In this document: positions 46,703 through 60,015 of the stretch, piece after piece | Layout of the letters: each line of letters begins with the position of its first letter | How positions within the stretch are numbered: the stretch's first letter is position 1 | Assembly (NCBI GenBank): GCA_003254925.1 | Contig: QANZ01048289.1 | Location: 30,607-94,606, forward strand | Length of the DNA: 64,000 bases | Reading direction: 5' to 3' | DNA from: Chamaecrista fasciculata | Lineage: Eukaryota > Streptophyta > Magnoliopsida > Fabales > Fabaceae | The notes under the pieces: generated by a model | The model's input: the letters and a program-made list of their open reading frames with translations, nothing else | The model's database searches: none | What the model was told of the DNA's origin: nothing | Translations under genes and position numbers: made by a program

Positions 46703-48189
46703 ATTAGAACCCACTCTCTGTCATCAACTTCAACTTAATCAACTTATTATTTTAAAAGTATTGTCCAATATAATCAATTTCATCCTCTCACTAAATTATT
46801 TTATTTGATGAGTGGTTGTCTTGACCAATTGGGGTAACAAGGATGCCAATAAAAAGGGGATTGAGATTGATTCTATACAAATGCATCTCCTTTTTATCCC
46901 CAATTATATTATTATATTATTTCTAATTTAATTGTTTATTGCTATCGTTCACCTTCTTAATACTTGAGTAAACATAGATGATTTCAAATCTAGATCCAAA
47001 ATTGAATCCATAAAAGCAAGGACTTCCCAAAAGCGAAAGAAAAGGCTTTTGACGTCATTGAAGGAAAATGGTAATAAATGCTCATTATGGCTCTAAACAA
47101 GATAAAGAAATAAATAAACAAAACAAAAACAACACACGTGATTTGGCCTGCACTTGAAAAATGGTATAAACGTTTACCTCAAAGACTAGACAAATGAGTA
47201 GATAGATGAAAGTGTTAAATAAATGCGCAGGATCTAATATGAAATCAAACGTTGAAACTACGTATAAATTGGTCATAACTATGCTATTTTGTTATACTAA
47301 TTAACTATGTTAACATTTTGGTCAGAGATTGGATCTTAATTTACAGTGAAGTTTGTAAAGTGTTATTAAAATAATAATAAAGACAAAACATCCTCATAAT
47401 ATATATCAACTTTAATTTTGTTTTCAATATTTTTTTGTTATCAATTTTGTTCCCAGAGTTTGATATTTTGTTTGATTTTCTATATAACTAATGACATGTA
47501 ATATAAAATTGATAAAATAAAAAACTCAAATTGAAAAACACAATAAAATCTCAGTCAAATAATAAAACTAACCAAGATATGAAATACTGGAATTTGATCA
47601 CAAAAAACCATTGGAGACGAAATTTTGATGTGAAGCTTAGGGTCAAAAAGAGTGTTTTTTTTTCCTAACTTAAAACAACCCAAAATATGAATGGTCTAAG
47701 TATGTTTGGGGACTAAAATAAATTGGAAATACTTTACATGCATGAAAATGATAGAGCATAAAAAGAAGGAGCAAGAGTGTTCCGGCCAAGGCTTCAATTA
47801 GGATCAAGAACAAACCAGAACACAGTGGAAATTACATTTGGTTGAACCCACCTGTATATTTCTCATAGCTGACAAAAGAACCAAAAATCATAAGAGTACG
47901 ACAAGAAATTGAAAACAAACCAACATTGAGAGAGCAAGACAAGCCAATGCAGTCAGATTCGACAAACAATTAGTCACATGAGGAAACTAAATGCATAACA
48001 TTATCAACCAAAGGTAAACAAAGTTTATTCTTTGCTACAGAGCATTCATCTGCAGTTCAGAAATGCGTGTAGTGCCAACCGATGATCTGGTTTATATTTT
48101 GTCCACCCAAAAGCCACCTCAATTAGAAGAAGAGTTTTTCCTACAATACAAGTAGGGATGGATGGATCTGGATGCTGCCAATCCCATGC
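46703..48189. other. Intergenic spacer
   Basis: AT-rich with one old inverted repeat (47390-47650). No coding signal was seen; some sequence near 47.8-48.2 kb may be distal 3' flank of PAT1-B. Confidence 0.4.
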
Positions 48190-48576
48190 CTTTGTACAAT
48201 AATAGTGAAGGAACATGGGAATCCAACTTTAAAGAAACCTAAACTTGTACATATTTTAACCACTACTGAGCTCTAGTAACCAGAGTAACAAAATAAGCTC
48301 CCCTGTCAAGAGAAAAATAAAAGACAAGAGAAACAAATCAAGCCTAGTCTATGTTACACAGATGGGCCTGATCGCAAATTCATCACAACTATGCATGGAA
48401 TGGACTTCTGTCAATATAACAATAAATTATGAAAAGGCTAAAACTTCCATAACAGATGCACCCCGTGCTTGGGCATAACAAATGTACCCGGTTCCAAAAG
48501 AGATTATCCCTATCGAGGTTGCTGTGATAATTTTACTTAGAAACCATATTCCTTTTCTGAATGTTCGATTATATAA
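48190..48576 (-). other. Probable 3' UTR/3' flank of PAT1-B
   Basis: It shares ordered phrases with the PAT1-A 3' flank (aataatagt, cctaaacttgtaca, agctcccctgtcaag, aacaaatcaagcct). It lies just after the stop codon on the minus strand. Confidence 0.6.
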
Positions 48577-51500
48577 TTAATTCAGCACCGACTCTGAGTT
48601 CACATGGCCGCTGCTACCCCCAGAATTATTATTAAATCCAGCCACAGGCACAGTGCGTTGAGCAAAATCAATTAGTAACTTTTTCTGCTGTTCATCAGTG
48701 TGAGGAAGGCTTGCACGTAAAAGCTCAACTGGCATTTCCCTACCAATAGCTTTGGCAGCATCTGATGCAGTGACAGCCATATTTGGTGTCCCTTGCATAA
48801 GCAATGACTGCATGACACTGTCGTATTTGCTCACACAGTACTTAGTAAGAAGACCAAAGAATTCATCAAATGAAGCCTGCCAAAGTGAACGATTTGCTAT
48901 ATTATAGTTGCTTGCAGCATGATAATCGGTCAAAAGTTCAGTTGCCCTCTCAAGCGAAGATACTAAAATCAACGAAGCCCCATCCCCGGCAGAGCTTCCA
49001 AGGGGACGCAAAGGGGGCTGCTCAGAGGAACAAACTACAGCAGCAAGACAAGCACTAAGTGATCCAAGATCCATCCCACGAACACACATTGAAACAACCC
49101 TTGCAAGGTTACTTACAGTTTCGGCTGCAGCTGGATCAGAGGGATAACTACCAAATAAGAACCTTAAATGACGAAAGATGGCCATGCAAACTATTCGCAT
49201 AAGCTCACCACCTGGAAAAAGCAGCTGCAGGTACTTTGCAAGAAGCTTCCATCCCTTGGGTAAAGAAACTATCCTCAGGAAAACAAAATCATCTTTTGCA
49301 GCAAGCCCAATGGAATGCCCATTCTTTCCAAGTGGGTCAACTAGTTGAAGTGAGGCAGCAAGTCCCTCCAAGAGAGCCTGCCGTCTCTGTTTTAACTGAA
49401 TTCCACCATCTTGGAGCTGATTAAACTGTAAGAAACGATCAATATCATCTACATCAAGAAGAAGACATAGACCATCCTCAATTGTGACCCTAGCTGCAAG
49501 CATTGGCTCTTGTTCAAGAGGCTTCACTGGAATGTTTTGCTCTGTGCTACCAGCAGGAGACGAATTTGGAGGATCAACTTCCAAGAGAGGGCGGGGCCTG
49601 CGAATTGATGAGAATGGAACTCTCCCTAGAGCATCAACTTGAAGAAAAGCATGCGGCTCATCTTGGGGACGGGCTCGTGGAGGGAGTTCCCTTATTTGGT
49701 TTGGACAAAAGTGATGCTTCAATTTAGCAGTGGAAGACTTTCTTGCAAGACAAGCTTGGTGATAATAATCATCTACATACGGGTCATTACTATGTGTCGC
49801 CGCAAGCTGCATCCTAAGAATATTTTCTATCTCTTCAGTTGTCATATACTTGGATCTAAATTGTGGCCAACCACTTTCACTCTTATGGAAACTCATATCA
49901 AAACCTTGTGGTGGAAACCGAAGATTCTGCCTACCTTTTGCGGCTAATTTTTGTCTCTGATCTCTCATGTCCATCTGACCAAGCATCTGGTCATATTTGC
50001 CAATCATGGGTGAACCCGAAGAAATATTGGGATTATAAGAATGGGATGGGAAACCAGATAAAAACCCCGGTGAGGGCTGTAGAGGAGGATGCATTCTCTG
50101 CTGTTGTTGCTGCAATTGTGTCACCAAATGCGGAGGTATTGATCCATTATGAAGGGCCAATTGCTGTGGCAATAGATTATTCGGATGATTGGGACGATCT
50201 CCAGGATATAACCCTACTTGGTTGGCCCACTGGTTAGGCATTCGATTATTAACTGGAGAACCACTAGTAAACTGATGCAAATTCCCACCATAAGGGGACC
50301 CATGGCTTAATCCAGTCAATTGAATTTGAGAATTGGAGAAGTGAGAATGATTAGGTGAAGACAATGGTATCTGAGATCCACTAACATGATACGGCATATT
50401 AAGATGGCCTATACTCTGATTTGGTGAAGCTTGCTGGGATCTGCCACTAGAGTGAGGATAAGAAGATTTTGGAACCAGAATTGGTTCACTAGAAAAATGC
50501 TGATTTTGGTGTTGCAGCTGCTGCTGCTGCTGGTCAGGATATGAAGATGTTCTATGCAATGATCTTGATTCTTGTAATTGAGCCAATGAAGAATGTGGTT
50601 GTGATGACCATCTTTTGCCATCCTGAGCACCATCATTTTCATAATCATGCTGATCAAACCAATTGGAAATATTGTTCTTCTGTGCCCATTCAGCAGCAGC
50701 AGAATCTAATAAAAAAAATCCAGAGTAATATAAATAATTAAGTCAATCAAGACAAGAAATGTCAACAGAAAAAGGATCAACGCAGTTTCAATATGATCTT
50801 TCAATATTCATACCTAACACAAAACAGAGAATAAAGACATAACATCTTACATAAGCTCAAAGTTTTAACTAAAAACTTTGGCATAGCCAAATGGATTTTT
50901 TCTTTAACTATCAATGTGTTTTACTACACAAGTCCTTTTGAAAGGAACAAATCATAACAATTTTTTTCCCTTTAAAAAATTATGATATATAAGAAAATTT
51001 GGAACCATTTGTAATTCCTACTACAGGCAAAGCCAACCAAAAATTGATACAATTTCTATCAGCACTGTTTTCTTTTTTGGCTAAAACTTTCTATCAGCAC
51101 TTAACTAAAAGAAGCAGCATATTCTTTTTAAAGGATAAAATCATAACAACTTTTTCTTTAAAATAAGATATATAAGAAAATTCGGAACCATTTGTGATTC
51201 CTGCTACAGGTAAAACCTACCCCAAAAAAAAAAGTGATACACTGGTACACTTTATATCAGCACTTAATTAAAATAAGCAGCATATTCATAATATTTAGAT
51301 GCAGTAGCATAATCATCACTCCCACAAAGATGGTCACAAAAAAATTTTGTGCACATGTAATCAGGTCAGTGACTCAGCACCAATAACATGCATAATCAAG
51401 ACAAACCCAGAACTGAAGTTATTTTTATTCATAATGAACAATAATGGTAGTTATCTGTTCCTCAAATAAATCAGATAAATTGATAGGGGCATTTGCGTAT

Positions 51501-54500
51501 GTTTCAAATGGTATTTAAATAACTGCTAGACTCACTTTCCCTTGATCCTTGTTCACCCATAAATCCGATGCTTCTTGGTCCGCTAACAACCTTGTTCAAC
51601 TGAAATGAGAGACAATGGTAAAATTTAATGCTAATCACAATGAAAGAAAGCACACAGATAACCAATATAAGCCATCTTTATCATCACATTTGTAAGAGAC
51701 AATTAAATCTACAAGAAGGAACCCATGCACGTACAGAAGTGTATTAAACAACATTTACTTTACAAAAGCAGAAGAAGAACAACGTATTCTATGATGGCAA
51801 TGAAGCATGCTCATCAGATATATATCTTTTCCCTTCTAAGAAATCTCATTCTTTATTTCTTTCCAATTCATTTTCCCCTAATTTTAATGACATAGGTTTA
51901 TTGTAAAAACACATGTAGTATAGCAGCAACAAGAGGCAGGCAACAGGATGTATGAAAAGTAAACAAGATAAATGTATTGTATCCCCACTGCAACAAAATA
52001 TTGGTCACCAGCTGCCTTGAATGCTATTATTCATTAATTAATTTTACTGAAAGATAAAGCCCAATATCTCCAGCTCAAAATTATCTTCTACAGACCAATA
52101 TCTTACATTAGGAAACAAGGTCTATGTGACCAAGTATCCCGAGTTAACAGCTGTCTTATTTTTTCCTACATAATCTCACAAGGCAGCAATTACATATAAT
52201 ATCTAAAATCAGTCCCATTGTCTCCATAGAGGGAAAATAAAACAAAAAAGAAATACTAAATGGTAGAAAATGATTTAGCAACTCTAGGAAAAGGAATTTC
52301 CAATCCAAAAACATAACCAAAAGAGTGGTTAGCGAATTAACCACAACTTAATACTACCTAAACCACTCTTTTACTCAATTTTCCCAAATGGGAAATATCT
52401 TTGACAATAGTTCCTATCCTAAATCAATAATCCTACCTTACTGATTAAGTTTTTAACTTCACAAATGCATGACATAAGATTATTCAATAATCTAACCTTA
52501 GAAAAAGTGGCAGTGAGATCATCAACATCTGAAATAGATCTTACATCTGCACCCTGCATTGAGAAATAAAAGTGAATTACAGGAAAAGCAAACTATTGAC
52601 TCATACTTCACTAATACTTGCAACCAATTGAATGAGAACAATAGATTCAGTGAGAGAACAAGTATTGTTCTTATCTCATTAAAATAGAAAAAATTCATTT
52701 TCAATTTTAAGCTCCTCTCCAAATAGGTAATTCAACCAAACAAAAGTCAGATAAATAATCCCTTAACATAGAGCCGAACATCTATACTTCAATTCATAGC
52801 ATTATCAAAGGCAAGTGGATGGAGAATTCTAGTAGCAGGACATAACAATCACCAAAAGAAACTTCAACAAACTACATAAGTGGGAATAAACATACAGGAC
52901 TAGAAATATATGACCCCCAGAGAAGAAAGGAAGTGAAGAATGAACAAGATGAAAAATCAATAGTTCAATCAAAAGCAGAATGTTATTTTGCCAGTAGAGG
53001 AAGAGTAATAAAAGTTCAATAAATAATTTGTAATAAAAGGACAAGGGGATAAGGTTTGGTTTCCGAAACAAATAGAGTATACCATTGTTTTCAAAAAGAA
53101 ATAAGAAGGAATATCATCTAATCTACCCTAATGAATGAAAGAAGTAACTACAAAGAGGGAAAATAAGATGTAAGGAAGGTGAGACAGCAAGCCTTAGAGG
53201 GACATGGAGAGAAAAGATAATGGATTATTTAAATTCCTTCTAGGATTTTCTGAACCAACTATACCAGCACTCTGGAGTAGACGAAAGAAATGACTATACT
53301 GTGAAGAGAATTAAGCTGTTTTAGTGGCTTTTCTCCTATCTTTTGTATATTTTTTATATGCCATAGTTGCTGATTACAATTATAAATCAAGAAAATAAAC
53401 CAATTGCTTGCTTTTCTACAAAAACCATGCAAGTATAGTAACACAATGGGATTGATTTGCCAACATGCAGTAGCAGGTGACATGATTTTAGTTAAAAGGA
53501 AATAGGCTTTCTATAATGTATAACAAATTTATTAAAAAGGTTCTCACATAAATGAGACAAATTTATTAAAAGAGAAAAATATGTAACCTCTTCTCTGCCA
53601 AAAAATATTTCCTCCTCATCATCATATTCAGCAGGAGGCAATTCATCTTCTTCATCTTCCAATCCCCCCAACTCAACCTCCTCAAGAACATCTTTCCCAA
53701 AGAATGCATACTGTGATGCATCAAATACTGCATTTCCTGCAAAATATAAATTTTTCAGTCAAAATAATTCCACCAAATTATTTTAGATGATTTACAACTG
53801 CACAGCTTCACATAGATGAGACCATTTACACACATGCAAAGTTCAAAAGACAATGAAAGTATATGTCATAGATTACTAAAGGCTAATTCTCAGGCAGAAC
53901 ACATCCAAAATAACCATCAAGCCGAAAAAGCAGCTGGAAGATGTACTTGCTGAACAAATAGACTTCTAATATTGGAAGTGAAGAAAACCTATTAGTAACA
54001 TACAGAAAACAATTGGGCAGAAGATGAACGTTGACTTAATTAATCAGATTACTTTCTACCTTTAAGCCTTAGTAATAACAGAAGCTGCTATTAACAAAAG
54101 AATCACTGGGGTACTGCTTACTTCATAAATTATGTCAACTATATAAGTTCCTTCATGATTGACCACAGTGAATAAGCAGGCTATAAAATTCAGAAAATTG
54201 ATAATCATTTAGTACTTACAGTATCCTGTCTTTTGTTAAAGCAGCCAATAATAGCATGTATCAAAATTGAACATGAAAATTTCATATAACTGTTTGACCT
54301 TTTGACATTAAAGTCAGCGAAAAAAATATATTTTAAAGCAGTTCTGTATCAATATAATGTGCCACACTTAAAAATAGCATGTCACTTGAGCAGCTAACAA
54401 GACAGTAAGTCAACAGAGACAAGGAAAATTTGTGCATAATTCACAAATTGCATATCAATTCCCGTCTTCCATAATCAGACAATTCAAAATAGTGGGTAAC

Positions 54501-54648
54501 TTAAACCAGATCTAATTGAGCGTATAAGCAGAAGTCAAGTAAGAAAACCAATAAACTGAAGCAAACCTGCAGGGATATCTCCCAGTTGCTTAAGATTCTG
54601 TAGGCTGGGAGCCTCTTGAATATCACCCCCAGCACCAAACCCATCCAT
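48577..54648 (-). CDS. PAT1: PAT1-family mRNA decapping activator (PAT1-B), 5 exons
   Basis: Exons on the minus strand (54648-54567, 53736-53588, 52553-52497, 51599-51536, 50705-48577) total 2481 nt and 826 residues, with GT/AG introns and phase maintained. Exon 1 (82 nt), exon 3 (57 nt) and exon 4 (64 nt) have exactly the lengths seen in PAT1-A. The order is: [11 protein letters not shown] start, [12 protein letters not shown] and an acidic [12 protein letters not shown] stretch, a Gln/Asn/Pro-rich middle with several SP sites (possible MAP-kinase targets), conserved [14 protein letters not shown] at about residue 404, then the helical PAT C-terminus ([31 protein letters not shown]). The end HVNSESVLN matches PAT1-A. 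Predicted role: cytoplasmic scaffold promoting decapping with LSM1-7 and DEAD-box helicase. It looks intact, with compact introns free of obvious insertions. It is the upstream member of the tandem pair. Confidence 0.94.
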
Positions 54649-55100
54649 ATTTACCAAAACTAAATCGTAAACGATATACGATCAATCGAAAACGCAATAA
54701 GTGTAACAAAAATAACCCAGATAACAGGAACGCGAAAGACGAAAAGGGCCCAAAAAAAAAAAAGAGTACTAAATCCTAAAGTAGAGCGATGCGGCAAACA
54801 AATAATTCTGAAATTCGCAAAGGGTTGGGCTAAGATGGTATCGGAACAGTTTAAGGGATCTGTAAAACAGGTTGAGCACAGAAGTTGAAGAAGGCAGAGA
54901 TTTGTTCCATTGAAAGAAAAAAGAAAAGGGTTTGGATTTGAAGAAGAAGGGGTATAGGAGAACCCTAGGAAGGGGATAACGATGATGGTGATTTGAAAAA
55001 CCAAAATAAAAAAATTAATAACGAAGGAAGGCGAGATGAGTTATGTGAGAGAGAGAGAGGAATGACTATTATTTTTAATTTTTTTGTGAAAATAATTATA
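54649..55100 (-). promoter_or_regulatory. 5' leader and proximal promoter of PAT1-B
   Basis: A purine-rich leader containing gaaccctaggaagg resembles the PAT1-A leader. A gagagagagagg tract (55045-55060) lies further upstream. No TATA box was assigned. Confidence 0.4.
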
Positions 55101-55613
55101 GCTGAAGAAGTTCACAAACGCTTCGGTTACTTCATACTACTTCGTGATTTGTCGATGAAGAAGAGCCAAGGAGGCAACGATGAGCCGCGATCATATATAT
55201 ATGCGTATCAATCAAAAACTGAAAACTATTAAACTAGTACATTCTACCAATCAATCAATTATATTGAATATCTAGGGTTTAAAATTTAAATACTATATTC
55301 ATGTATGTATCTTTATTGTATTTGGCCAAAAAAAATGTATCTTTATTGTAAAAATAAGGTTAAAGTATACTTTTAGTCTCATAATTTTTCTTAGGTTTCA
55401 ATTGGGTTCCATTACATTTCTTATTGTACTTTTGGTCTCATTATTTTTTCTTAGGTTGCAAATTTGGTCTCATGTTATATTTTTGGTTGTATATCTTTGA
55501 GCCAAGTTGAAAAATTGATTGCATATCTTTTGGTTAAGTTACAAAATTAGTCTCATATCTTTGGATCATAAATAAAATTAGTCTGTATCTTTTAGTCAAA
55601 TGAGACCAACAGA

Positions 55614-56576
55614 CAGCTATCAATATGGGCTATTTGGCCCACCACAGGTCGCGAGTTAAACGGGCTGGGTTAAACGAGTTTAGTTTATGGCGAGTCAAAA
55701 AAAAACTCAACCCGACTCACTAATGGTAGGTAGGCCAGCCCACCAACCCACCTTTTTTTTTTCTTTTTTTTTTTATTTTAATTATTTAATAAGACAATGT
55801 ATACTTTCATAATATGAGCATGAATATCATCAATTTTTATTTATTATCTCCAGTATCATATAATTAAAATAAATAAATAAAGATTTATAACATGAATTCA
55901 TAATTTCGTATAATCTATACTATATTATATGGCTCCACCCCTTATGGTTGGTCAAAAATAGTGATTTAAAAAATTAAAAAAGAAAAAAAATCACCACTCT
56001 CTCTCCCACTCACTCCCCCCACTTCTTTAAAAAAATAAATGAATTAAAAAAATGCAAAAAACAATTAAAAATTAAAAAATGTCACCACTCTCTCTCTCCA
56101 CTCACTCTTCCATTTGAGGTAATTTCAAATTGGTCCTAAATATTTTATTTATTTTAGATGAGTCTTACATATTTGTATAATTTCTCAAATTGGTCCCAAA
56201 CTTACTCTTTTATCAATATAAAAATTTAATATAATCTTCAACTTTAAATCAATTCAAATGTTACATCACGCCAAGCCCCTAGTTATATATATCTTTATGA
56301 AAAAAATAACCAATAATCATATACACACTTGACAAATAATAATGATTAATGAATATCTTTCAAAAAATTGAGTAAGTGAGTTAATTATAAATAAAAAATG
56401 CATAGAAAAAATGCAAAAAAAAAAAAAGATAAACGGGCCAACCCACGAGTTACACGGGCCAACTCACCAATTGAGTGGTTTAAACGGGTTGGGCCAAGAA
56501 AATGAAAACTATTAAACGGGCTAAAAATATTGTAACCCAACTCACTTTTTTGGTGGTCGGCCCATTTTGACAGCTC
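55614..56576. mobile_element. hAT-type element nested in a MITE
   Basis: The ends cagctatcaatatgggc and gcccattttgacagctc are inverted. The GC-rich subterminal parts (ggcccacc, aacgggcc) resemble those of the 4111-4817 element. No clean 8-bp duplication is left. It carries a candidate Helitron inside (55914-56282). Confidence 0.6.
55914..56282 (+). mobile_element. Candidate non-autonomous Helitron
   Basis: It starts TCTATACTATATTATA, a typical plant Helitron 5' end, and ends CTAG, inserted between A and T (flanks ...ataa and ttat...). The expected 3' hairpin was not seen, so the call is tentative. Inside, caccactctctctc occurs twice. Confidence 0.35.
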
Positions 56577-56735
56577 ATTAATGGAACATTTTTCAAAGTT
56601 ATAAGATTAAATTAAAATATGAGCAAAAATTATAAGACTAAAATTGAATTTTGACCAAAAATAATAGATTTAATATACTTGATTTTCGACGATTAGGGAA
56701 GGAAAAGGAATAAGGATACTTGATGTTTAATTATA

Positions 56736-57203
56736 GGCTAAAGTGCACTTTTGGTCCCATAACCTTTGGCAAAGGTCTCAATTTGATCCCATAACTTTTT
56801 TTATTGCAATTTTTATCCCATAACTTTGGCAAAGGCCTCAATTTGATTCCATAACTTTTTTTGTTGCAATTTTGGTCCCATAACTTTTGAAAATGTCTCA
56901 CTGTTGGTCACAAGCTGATTCTCATCTATTATCTGCCGTTAAATTCACTTTACCCATATTTGTCATGTCATCGTTCAACTCAGTATGTCAGATCATCTTT
57001 AAAAGCAGAAAATGGATGAAAATCAGTTTGGGACCAACGGTGAGACGTTTTCAAAAGTTATGAGACCAAAATTGCAAAAGAAAAGTTATGAGACCAAATT
57101 GAGACATTTTCCAAAGTTATGAGACCAAAATTGCAACAAAAAAAATTATGGGACCAAATTGAGGCCTTTGTCAAAGTTATGGGACCAAAAGTGCACTTTA
57201 GCC
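56736..57203. mobile_element. Mutator-type MITE, ggctaaagtgcac family
   Basis: The ends ggctaaagtgcacttttgg and ccaaaagtgcactttagcc are perfect inverts. The flanks ttaattata (56727-56735) and ttaattcta (57204-57212) agree at 8 of 9. The arms repeat the phrase cataactttggcaaagg and its inverse. Confidence 0.88.
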
Positions 57204-57212
57204 TTAATTCTA

Positions 57213-60015
57213 TAATTTTGGGCTAGTGGCTTTGTATACTTTTTCAGTTTAAAATTGTCTTTTTTTTTTCTCCAAATAAGTTTAAACTTATTGACCAAAA
57301 TGAAAAGTTTAATATTATAAAATTATTTAAAAAAATATATTATGTTTTTATAATAATAAACTAAATTTAAAAATAGTGAAAACTAGGTAATTTTTTAAGG
57401 AAAAATCATATATATAATTCTTTATATGCTTGCTATGAGATTTCTCTAATCATAAATTTGTATTACATTTTCTCTCTTTAATGATTGGTTATGCAAAAAA
57501 ATATCTTTAATACTCTCTCTATTATGATTGGTCATACAAAACAAATTTACCGCATGTCTTATTTTTATTTTTATTGAAGAACCTTATAATAAAAGTATAA
57601 AGAATTGCATGTAAGTCTTATCCATTTTTTAATATCTTTCGAATACTCTTTGTTGTTTAAGGGCTTACTTGAAATTTAGAAAATGGAGAGAGTGCCAGAG
57701 TGGTTATCAATGAGATGAAAAATGATAAGACGAGGTTGGGTGGGTGCATTAGATATACTATTTCATCATTGATTGAAAGTTTAATAAAAAAAAGTTAATA
57801 ATAAATTATTACACTTTGATTGGATATAAATTATAAAATTATTAATGTGAGATGAGTTCAAATATGAAATTTACAATAGCTCTTAAGTCACTGTGCAAAT
57901 TTAGTTATTTATTTTTTGGTTAGATTGCAAATCAGTCTCACTTTTTTTTTATTGCAGATTTGATCACATATCTTTATAGTTCTACCGTTAGTTTCACCTT
58001 AAATTTTCTCTATCTCTTTCATTAAGTGTGACATGGACAGTTGATATAGGGGACTAAGATTGCCAAAGAAAGAAAAAATAAATTACCAAAATTGCAACTC
58101 TTCCTCAGAAGATAAGGACCAAATTCACAACTTACTTCAAAGATAAATGAATTTCAAAGTATTATTCACTGACACTAAGATGTCAAAAATGTGCACGATG
58201 TTTGTGGTTAACAAAAAATGAATCAATTCAGCTGTATAAAAAACTGAGAAGAAAAGGATTGAAAAATAGATTAGGCAAAAAACTGAATATTTAAATGTTC
58301 AAGTGCTATGTTATGAGGTTGAGTTGAAGTCAAAATCATCTCTTGAATCAAAACTTGAAGTCATGAGGTTGGGTTGAGAAAAACAAAGTTCTAGAATGTT
58401 TAAAAGTTAGCCAAAGCGAGGGGAAATGTAATACCTGCAGATTTCTGTATGTTGGTTTAATCCATGTGTAATTTATGCTGCATGGACTGTATGTTGGTTT
58501 GGATAAGAATTAAAGAAATAAACTCAAATCCTCAAGTATAAGATTGATCATCATTATATATTGCAAGCAAAAGCCAACTAAAACCATCCTCAAACTACAG
58601 CAAACTTTATAAGACCCATGTCCAACTTCAGGAAAAAAAAAATCAGCCATCATCTTCCTGTTCAATGTCTAATTATGAACACAAAGTACAGGTACCCTGC
58701 TACTTCAAGTTTTAAAAAAGCGATAACTTATCCTCTGGAATAAAATTTAATTTTCTTAAACAAAAAACTGTAAAATATAATCTACATAAGAAATCTCAGA
58801 AAGCTTAGAGTAGTATACTGTAAAAGGCATCAACAAAGAAGTATAGTATGATTACAGCTCAATCTTGGAAAATCCGAAAATATAACATATCAAAATCTGA
58901 TAGCTAAGCAAACACACTAACATATTTCCTCTCAATGTATGGAGGAAAGACCATCTCATACTTCATATGGCATACTTCATATGTATGGAGGAAAGTTTAT
59001 TTCCTCTCAATTAGGATATACTGCTTTATATATATTTCAAATTGCATAGTTTTTTTTATCAATCCAACCAAATCAGATAAGTTTATTCTCTTATCACATC
59101 ATTAGAAAATAAAATGGGTACTGACAGAAGAACTTTGGCATCCTCCTCAATTTTTAAGTTAAGAACCATTAACACTTTAAAATAGAGACGCTTAAAAGTT
59201 CCAAGTCTTATTAGATCCTGCAAATAAATCAGCAATTCAATATGTAATATATATGTTTTTGTTCATATGATAGAAGATATATAGCAAACATATAAGTTGC
59301 GGTACTAATTTAGCCTTCCATTTAATAGTTAAGATTTGTTGCTTTGATTACTTTTAGAATGTATGTTTTTGAATGAGATGCCATTCTCTCCTTATAGAAG
59401 TTTTACATGCATGCTTTAGATAAATGACATCCAATAAGAACTTAATGCTAGTGTGTCCTTTAAAGCTACATCTTTAGCTTTTCAGTTGGATACTTTATTG
59501 ATAAATTCAATCAACTACGTAAACTGAGTTAAGCTTCATTCAGTTCAAGCGGAAAATTCCACTGCGTCTAAATAAACTGCAATTTCCTAAACAAATTTGG
59601 ACCCAAATCATTTAGAAAAGGAGAATGAATTGTGACTCATTATGAGTTCAGTAAACAACTTCAACCTTAACACTTATCCTGGAATTTTAGAACAAATTCA
59701 GGGCCTAAAACCAAAGTTTACTCAAGGGACCCAATATACATTATTGACATAATCCAAATCCCAAACCAAACACTTTCCTTTCAGATCTCATGATCCCTTC
59801 GTGCACCCTCTCCATCTGCATGCCTCTCACATTCTCATGATCCAAACATATAATTACATTTAAACACCAAGAATACATGATTACTGAGTTGAAAAAACTG
59901 ATAACCATCAATCTGCTTGAAGGACCGTAAGAGGAATATACATTCAATAGACACAGGGTAGTAGAAAATAATCCAAAAGCAGCTAGAAAAAGAGAATTAA
60001 CAAACAAATCCTCAC
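57213..60015. other. Intergenic, with one old MITE and possible 3' gene flank
   Basis: An imperfect inverted repeat lies at about 57880-58140 (aaatcagtctcac / ggaccaaattcac). Sequence at 58430-58750 is less AT-rich and could be the 3' end of the minus-strand gene fragment at 60.0-60.7 kb, but nothing proves it. No tRNA or other gene was accepted. Confidence 0.4.

Larger units (their letters stand above)
55355..56690. repeat. Outer inverted-repeat MITE split by other elements
   Basis: The left arm (ggttaaagtatacttttagtctcat) and right arm (ttataagactaaaattgaat..) pair imperfectly. They are separated by a hAT-type element. Ends are approximate. Confidence 0.5.

Noticed and set aside
57684..57760. 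tRNA-Ser-like start (ggagagagtgccagagtgg)
   Set aside because: The first ~20 bases look like a tRNA 5' half, but no anticodon arm, T arm or acceptor complement follows.
59741..60007. 88-codon hydrophobic minus-strand frame
   Set aside because: It begins beyond a likely splice donor at 60015 and looks like intronic or flanking sequence with chance hydrophobicity.
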